Assembly: GCA_031267775.1 (NCBI GenBank)
Contig: JAIRYL010000147.1
Location: forward strand, 1-18,333
Direction of reading: 5' to 3'
DNA from: Tannerellaceae bacterium
GTDB taxonomy: Bacteria > Bacteroidota > Bacteroidia > Bacteroidales > Tannerellaceae
DNA: 18,333 nt
Part shown: in pieces, positions 14,180 through 18,333 of the stretch
How positions within the stretch are numbered: the stretch's first letter is position 1
Layout of the letters: each line of letters opens with the position of its first letter
Made by a program: the position numbers and the translations under genes
Notes under the pieces: model-generated
Told to the model about the DNA's origin: nothing
What the model saw: the letters and a program-made list of their open reading frames with translations, nothing else
The model's database searches: none

Positions 14180-15304
14180 ATGTACTTCAAAGATATTATC
14201 GGACAACAGGAAATAAAGCGCCGGCTGACAGAATCGGCTAAAAAAGGCATTGTACCACATGCTCAACTATTTTACGAACAGGGCGGTACGGGCGTTATCC
14301 AGTTAGTTTTGGCTTATGCCCGTTACCTGAATTGCGCCAATCCTTCGGATACGGATTCATGCGGACATTGCCCTTCCTGTGCAAAGTTCAATGCATTGGC
14401 GCATCCCGACTTACATTTTGTATTTCCGATCGTTTCCAAAAAAGAAAAGAAAAAAGAGGTTTGCGACGATTATCTTCCCGAATGGCGCGTTCTTTTGAAA
14501 GGACAGGTTTTTTTCGGCCTAAATGAATGGCTGGACGCTATGGACGCCGGAAATTCACAGGCGCTTATTTATTCCAAAGAAAGCGATGAGATTATCCGCA
14601 AGCTAAGTCTCAAAATTTACGAAGCGACTTACCGGATACTATTGATATGGCTCCCTGAGAAAATGCATCCAAGCTGTGCCAACAAACTGTTGAAGATTAT
14701 TGAAGAACCTCCGGCAAATACTGTAATTCTTATGGTTTCCGAAGAACCCGACAGGGTATTGGGCACTATCCAATCACGGACGCAAAGAGTAAACGTATTG
14801 GGTATTAAGCCATGCGATATGGTAGATGCGCTTATTAATAAGGAAATGCTGGAGCCGGCGGCGGCAAAAAAAATTGCCCGCTTAGCCGGAGGGAATTACC
14901 TGAAGGCGCTGGAACTTATCAGTATAAATATAGAAAATGAATTCTATCTGGGGCTATTCAAGGAAATGATGCGTAATTCGTGGGCGCGCAACGTGAAAGG
15001 AATGAAAGCATCCGCCGACTTACTTGCCGGTATCGGGCGCGAACAGCAAAAAAACTTTTTTGCCTACTGCCAGCATCTGATTCGCGAAAATTTTATGTAT
15101 CGTTTTCAGTCGGATGATTTGAATTATATGAATAGACAGGAAGCTGAGTTTGCCGTTAAGTTTGCCCCTTTTGTAAATGAACGGAACGTATTTGAACTAA
15201 TGGACGAATTGGCCAAAGCAGAAAGACATATTATACAGAATGTGAACGCCAAAATGGTATTTTTCGATTTGGCGCTGCGTATAACCGTATTTATCAGACG
15301 ATAA
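14180..15304 (+). CDS. holB: DNA polymerase III delta prime subunit
   Basis: The 374-residue protein is a clamp-loader AAA+ subunit. It begins with FKDIIGQQ (the usual F-x-x-I-x-G-Q start). The ATP loop is degenerate (YEQGGTGVIQ, no GKT lysine), as expected of delta prime, which does not hydrolyse ATP. A zinc module follows with C52, C61, C64 and C67 (CGHCPSC). IIEEPPANTVILMVSEEPDRVLGTIQSRTQ carries the sensor region, with SRTQ in place of the SRC motif of the ATPase subunits. The C-terminal half is helical and joins the clamp-loader ring. It is not related to threonine synthesis, but sits 26 bp behind thrC on the same strand. Confidence 0.92.
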   Translation: MYFKDIIGQQEIKRRLTESAKKGIVPHAQLFYEQGGTGVIQLVLAYARYLNCANPSDTDSCGHCPSCAKFNALAHPDLHFVFPIVSKKEKKKEVCDDYLPEWRVLLKGQVFFGLNEWLDAMDAGNSQALIYSKESDEIIRKLSLKIYEATYRILLIWLPEKMHPSCANKLLKIIEEPPANTVILMVSEEPDRVLGTIQSRTQRVNVLGIKPCDMVDALINKEMLEPAAAKKIARLAGGNYLKALELISINIENEFYLGLFKEMMRNSWARNVKGMKASADLLAGIGREQQKNFFAYCQHLIRENFMYRFQSDDLNYMNRQEAEFAVKFAPFVNERNVFELMDELAKAERHIIQNVNAKMVFFDLALRITVFIRR

Positions 15305-15325
15305 TCTATATGAATTAAACTATGT

Positions 15326-15724
15326 ATGGAAAGAAGAAAATTTATTTTTAAAGCGGGAGCGGCGGCCATGGCAACCACTCCGGGATTGGTAAGCGCCTGT
15401 TCGGCTTCGACAGGACTCCAAGCGGACGAAGTATTACACACGGTTATTTTCGATCTGAAATATCCAGTTGGTTCTACAGAAGCAAATACGTTTTTAACAG
15501 ACGGATATACTATATTGGTAAACGTTCCCGGCGTATTAGACTTTCAGGTTTTTCGCCAGTGCAGTCCAAAAAACGATTATCAGTACGGCTTCTATATGCG
15601 GTTTAAAAACCAAGCCGACTTTGATGCGTACACCGCTCATCCCGACCATATCAAGTTTGTAACGGAACGTTGGGATACTGAAGTCGTACGCTTTCAGGAA
15701 TCAGACTTTCAAACGATTCGTTAA
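15326..15724 (+). CDS. Putative lipoprotein with a stress-responsive alpha/beta barrel (Dabb) domain
   Basis: The 132-residue protein begins MERRKFIFKAGA, a short RR-type signal, and continues to LVSAC, a lipobox with the cysteine at C25. The mature part (about 100 residues) fits the Dabb/EthD-like ferredoxin-fold domain: VLHTVIFDLKYP, a turn containing VLDFQVFRQ, and DFDAYTAHPDHIKFV. In this family a conserved His near the start (here H39, in VLHTVIF) is common. The function is unknown; relatives include stress proteins and cyclases. It sits 21 bp after holB, with no clear terminator between. It is not essential to the interpretation of its neighbours. Confidence 0.7.
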   Translation: MERRKFIFKAGAAAMATTPGLVSACSASTGLQADEVLHTVIFDLKYPVGSTEANTFLTDGYTILVNVPGVLDFQVFRQCSPKNDYQYGFYMRFKNQADFDAYTAHPDHIKFVTERWDTEVVRFQESDFQTIR

Positions 15725-15756
15725 TCCATTTTACAATATAACGTTTTCTTAATCGT

Positions 15757-15777
15757 TACTTTATATATTATAAAGTA
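15757..15777. promoter_or_regulatory. Perfect AT-rich palindrome upstream of the GldB-like gene
   Basis: TACTTTATA (15757-15765) is followed by a TAT loop and its exact reverse complement (15769-15777). It ends 7 nt before the start codon at 15785. It could be a protein-binding site or a stem affecting translation start. No T-run follows to suggest a terminator. Confidence 0.45.
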
Positions 15778-15784
15778 GAAATTT

Positions 15785-16777
15785 ATGCACCCCGGAATAT
15801 TCCTTGTCTTTTTCCTTCTGTTACCCTGTTTAAGTTGTAACGGACAGGAGAGTAACCCTTTTGCCGACGCTGCTCCCGTTCAAATTCATCGTTTCGATAA
15901 AGCGCTTTTTCAACTGATAGAGGCTGATAATCCAACCATGCAGAATCAGCTTTTACAGGAATACTATGGTATGTTTGACGTGATTGGAAAAGGTATTCTG
16001 AATATGCAATCGCCCGAAGTACCCGACTTTTTTGACCGTTTGATTAATTATTATTCCGAACCGACATTAAAAGGACTTTACCGGGACGCTCTTGCATCGT
16101 ACGATTCGATACATGATATTGAAAAGCGACTGGGAGCGGGTTTTGCTTATCTGCAAGCCCATTTCCCAACCATGAAGACGCCGGCCGTTTATATGCATGT
16201 ATCCGGACTGAACCAGAACGTACTGGCAGCCGAAAACCTTCTTTCCATATCCATCGATAAATATATGGGGAAAACCTATCCGCTATACCTCGACTTTTTT
16301 TATGATTACCAACTCCATCACATGCAGCGTTCGCATATTGTTCCCGATTATTTATCCGGCTGGTTATTGTCCGAATATCCGTTTACCGGAAAAGAAAACG
16401 TATTGCTGGAACGAATGGTATACGAGGGTAAAATCAGATATTTAGTATCCCATGCCTTACCGGAAATGGCGCCCGGCGAATTAATGGGCTATTCGGAAAA
16501 AGAGTACGAATGGTGTACGACGCATGAAAAGGCCATCTGGAAAGCCATCGTAGAGCGTAAGCATCTTTATACGCCTGATTATATAACGACCGGCAAGTAT
16601 TTTGAAGATATGCCCAGTACGTTTCTGTCATTCGACGCGCCGGGCAAACTGGGGGTATGGATGGGCTGGCAAATCGTAAATAAATATATAAAAGAAACAA
16701 ATGCAGCGCCTGAGGAATTGATGAAACAAACAAACGCGCAGGAGATATTAAGGGCGTCGAAATATAAACCCTTCTAA
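15785..16777 (+). CDS. GldB-family lipoprotein
   Basis: The 330-residue protein has a signal peptide of 17 residues ending LSC, with the lipidated cysteine at C18. The mature part has the GldB pattern: HRFDKALFQ near the start, LLSISIDKYMGKTYPLY (about 152-168), DYLSGWLLSEYPF (about 188-200), and a C-terminal LGVWMGWQIVNKYI then LRASKYKPF. GldB is named for gliding motility in Flavobacterium, but homologues are widespread in non-gliding Bacteroidales, where the function is unknown. Gliding and secretion partners such as GldK, GldL, GldM and GldN are not visible here, so the name reflects homology only. It ends the long plus-strand run. Confidence 0.8.
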   Translation: MHPGIFLVFFLLLPCLSCNGQESNPFADAAPVQIHRFDKALFQLIEADNPTMQNQLLQEYYGMFDVIGKGILNMQSPEVPDFFDRLINYYSEPTLKGLYRDALASYDSIHDIEKRLGAGFAYLQAHFPTMKTPAVYMHVSGLNQNVLAAENLLSISIDKYMGKTYPLYLDFFYDYQLHHMQRSHIVPDYLSGWLLSEYPFTGKENVLLERMVYEGKIRYLVSHALPEMAPGELMGYSEKEYEWCTTHEKAIWKAIVERKHLYTPDYITTGKYFEDMPSTFLSFDAPGKLGVWMGWQIVNKYIKETNAAPEELMKQTNAQEILRASKYKPF

Positions 16778-16778
16778 A

Positions 16779-16803
16779 GTTTCTTCACAGACCTGCGGTC
16801 TGC
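16779..16803. repeat. 25-bp inverted repeat, left copy (exact reverse complement of 18232-18256)
   Basis: This contains the 15-bp palindrome CAGACC-TGC-GGTCTG (16788-16802) plus GTTTCTTCA. The same 25 bp occur inverted at 18232-18256, on the other side of the esterase gene. It lies just after the stop of the GldB-like gene and may double as a transcript end for either convergent gene. Confidence 0.85.
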
Positions 16804-16820
16804 GAGGCTGTATTTTTCTA

Positions 16821-18041
16821 TTATTTCAACCACTTATCGGCAAATAAAATATAGTTTTTCCAATCGAAATCCGTTACGTCGTGTTTGCCGGAACGGACGT
16901 GGTAACCTACGCGGTTCATAACGGGGCGGTTTATATCGGGCATATCCGTTGTTTCCAGCCCTTTCATGCCATATAGCCTGTACACTTCGCCGGCATGATA
17001 GCCCGAAAGATATTCGCCTTTGGGGTCGGCCCACAGGTCTTCTGCCGCGCTGGCTATATACAAAGGGCGCGGAGCAATCAGCGCAAGAAATTGATGCTGG
17101 TCGAACGGAAGGTTCTGCTCGTTGCCGGCATAGCGCCTGAAGTATTTGCAAAACCAGTGCGGGAATGCAGAGGTAATACTCTCTATCGTTTCCCCGAACG
17201 TTCGTTTGGACAGGGCGGCGCCGCCGCAACCGGAATCATTGGAGATAACCATGGCAAAGCGCGTATCTTGCGCGCCTGCCCAGAGCGTTGCTTTTCCGTT
17301 GCGCGAGTGTCCCATTAAGACAACTTTGGAAGCGTCGATATCGCAATCCGTTTCAAAATAATCCATGGCGCGGCTCAATCCCCACGCCCAGGCGCCCATA
17401 GCTTGCCAGTAACTGTCCGTAATATCCCCGGCCGACTGATAACCAAAAAGCGGAAGGATACTTTCGGCGTGTTTATCCTTTTCGTCGGGAAACAAATCGT
17501 AATACCAGATGGTTGCCAGGCCGTAACCGGCAGAAAGGATCGTCTCTACCGGCCAGCGCGACCGGCTGCTTCCCCGTTCGGCCTCCGACGACGGAATAAT
17601 ATCAGGATCGTCGTTTACCGTTTGATTGCCGTTAAAATTGTATCCCACAAATAAGGGCGCTTTTCCGTCGATTTGATTGGGTAAATAAATAAGTATGCGC
17701 ATGTGCCGCTCTACAGAACCCCGGCTGAATATCGCCTTTATCTGTTTACTTGTCGCTTTCCCCCCTAAAGCCCGGGTATTGGTCTTTACCGTTTCGTACC
17801 GCGCCTCCACGTCCCCTTCGGGCGTTTCGCCAAACATTTGCAAAGCGAACATTTGCAGAAGTTCCGGCCGCCTGATCTCTTCCCATTCCCCGGCAGTAGT
17901 TATTTTTTCCCCATGTTCCCCCACAAGTAAAGGCGGCAACGCATAGACGGGTACTTTTTCTTCGTCGTACAAAACGTTCCTCTGCTGCGCATGCGCAGCG
18001 AATAAGATAAGTAAGAATATTCCGGTTACTGCGTTTTTCAT
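16821..18041 (-). CDS. Secreted CE15-type glucuronoyl esterase
   Basis: From ATG 18041 the protein has 406 residues and begins with a signal peptide (MKNAVTGIFLLILFAAHA, then Q). ATG 18050 is also possible. A start at 18122 is unlikely because that segment would overlap the hairpin repeat. It is an alpha/beta hydrolase with GHSRNGK (nucleophile S246), ISNDSGCGG (D269 at the classical acid position), AEDLWADP (D335 at the alternative acid position) and GKHD (H387). The spacing from S to D, D and H is +23, +89 and +141, as remembered for bacterial CE15 enzymes. These split the ester linking glucuronoxylan to lignin, so the substrate is plant cell wall. It is alone, with no SusCD pair or xylanases nearby, and is bracketed by inverted repeats. 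Confidence 0.85.
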   Translation of the reverse strand: MKNAVTGIFLLILFAAHAQQRNVLYDEEKVPVYALPPLLVGEHGEKITTAGEWEEIRRPELLQMFALQMFGETPEGDVEARYETVKTNTRALGGKATSKQIKAIFSRGSVERHMRILIYLPNQIDGKAPLFVGYNFNGNQTVNDDPDIIPSSEAERGSSRSRWPVETILSAGYGLATIWYYDLFPDEKDKHAESILPLFGYQSAGDITDSYWQAMGAWAWGLSRAMDYFETDCDIDASKVVLMGHSRNGKATLWAGAQDTRFAMVISNDSGCGGAALSKRTFGETIESITSAFPHWFCKYFRRYAGNEQNLPFDQHQFLALIAPRPLYIASAAEDLWADPKGEYLSGYHAGEVYRLYGMKGLETTDMPDINRPVMNRVGYHVRSGKHDVTDFDWKNYILFADKWLK

Positions 18042-18114
18042 AAGATTCATTTTTTGTAAAAATAGTATGAATGTTTTAATAAATAAAGCATTTCTGAAAA
18101 AAACAGTTAAACAA

Positions 18115-18148
18115 TCTCCCAATCGCTACGCTTCATTGGGGGTTATTG
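18115..18148 (+). repeat. Dispersed hairpin repeat, copy 2
   Basis: CTCCCAAT (18116-18123), loop CGCTACGCTTC, then ATTGGGGG (18135-18142) and GTTATT. The core is the same as the other two copies, with one change in the left arm (CTCCC for CCCCC). Confidence 0.85.
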
Positions 18149-18152
18149 ATAT

Positions 18153-18169
18153 TCAACCCTCCGGGTTGA
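18153..18169. repeat. Short palindrome within the repeat cluster
   Basis: TCAACCC (18153-18159), a TCC loop, and GGGTTGA (18163-18169). It has 7-bp perfect arms and the same CC-loop-GG layout as the CAGACC-TGC-GGTCTG palindrome, but a different sequence. Confidence 0.6.
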
Positions 18170-18191
18170 GACAGGAGAGGAGGTATTCGGC

Positions 18192-18256
18192 TATCCCCCA
18201 ATCGCTACGCTTCATTGGGGGTTATTCATATGCAGACCTGCGGTCTGTGAAGAAAC
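18192..18256 (+). repeat. Dispersed hairpin repeat, copy 3, plus right copy of the 25-bp inverted repeat
   Basis: CCCCCAAT (18195-18202), loop CGCTACGCTTC, then ATTGGGGG (18214-18221) form the hairpin. It is followed by the palindrome CAGACC-TGC-GGTCTG (18233-18247) and TGAAGAAAC. Positions 18192-18242 match the reverse complement of 8830-8880 with 2 differences, and 18232-18256 is the exact reverse complement of 16779-16803. Confidence 0.9.
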
Positions 18257-18333
18257 ACAAGGTTTTACCGGCGACCCGGAATTAACGATGAACTTCTTTC
18301 AGAGGAAAGTGCGTAAAAGGATGAAAATTAGCG

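Noticed and set aside
15785..16777. Evidence for gliding motility
   Set aside because: GldB-family proteins are common in non-gliding Bacteroidales and no other gliding or type IX secretion genes are in the window.
18042..18122. Longer start for the esterase gene
   Set aside because: The added segment precedes the signal peptide and overlaps the dispersed hairpin repeat.
18288..18333. Possible start of a plus-strand gene at the right edge
   Set aside because: Only 15 codons are visible, with no recognisable motif and no promoter box that could be placed with confidence.

Overview
The window looks like chromosomal DNA of a Bacteroidota species, probably order Bacteroidales. The signs are candidate promoters of the TTTG / TAnnTTTG type, little use of Shine-Dalgarno sites, a GldB-family lipoprotein, exported Gfo/Idh/MocA oxidoreductases with RR signals, heptad repeats ahead of a gene, and a thrA - ApgM-like - thrC operon. 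The species cannot be fixed from the sequence alone.

Left edge (1-2586): a type III CRISPR ancillary (cyclic-nucleotide signalling) region. On the minus strand lie a short ORF resembling the glycine-rich C-terminus of a Cas6/RAMP protein, a DHH/DHHA1-like phosphodiesterase (NrN-like), and the N-terminus of a protein that may be the CorA-type membrane effector. Diverging on the plus strand is a complete CARF plus PD-(D/E)xK nuclease of the Card1/Can2 (DUF1887) family. A perfect 14-bp-arm inverted repeat lies between the two sides. If the assignments hold, SAM-AMP signalling (CorA/NrN) and cyclic-oligoadenylate signalling (Card1/Can2) sit side by side. No CRISPR array or cas10/cmr gene is inside the window.

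2624-7325: exported sugar metabolism. An RR-signal Gfo/Idh/MocA oxidoreductase and an RR-signal lipoprotein TIM-barrel isomerase/epimerase form a pair. Then come a decayed IS630-like transposase, a bactofilin with its own promoter, a bidirectional terminator, and a second exported Gfo/Idh/MocA protein on the minus strand.

7473-8826: a BASS-type (bile acid:sodium symporter) transporter overlapping a DUF695 gene.

8827-16777: after a dispersed hairpin repeat and a leader region with a 24-codon ORF and competing hairpins comes a long plus-strand series: thrA (aspartokinase/homoserine dehydrogenase), an ApgM-like proposed homoserine kinase, thrC, holB (DNA polymerase III delta prime), a lipoprotein with a Dabb fold, and a GldB-family lipoprotein. 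The first three complete aspartate-to-threonine synthesis apart from aspartate-semialdehyde dehydrogenase.

16779-18333: a minus-strand secreted CE15 glucuronoyl esterase bracketed by an exact 25-bp inverted repeat and followed by a cluster of small palindromic repeats, one of which is a near-copy of the element upstream of thrA.
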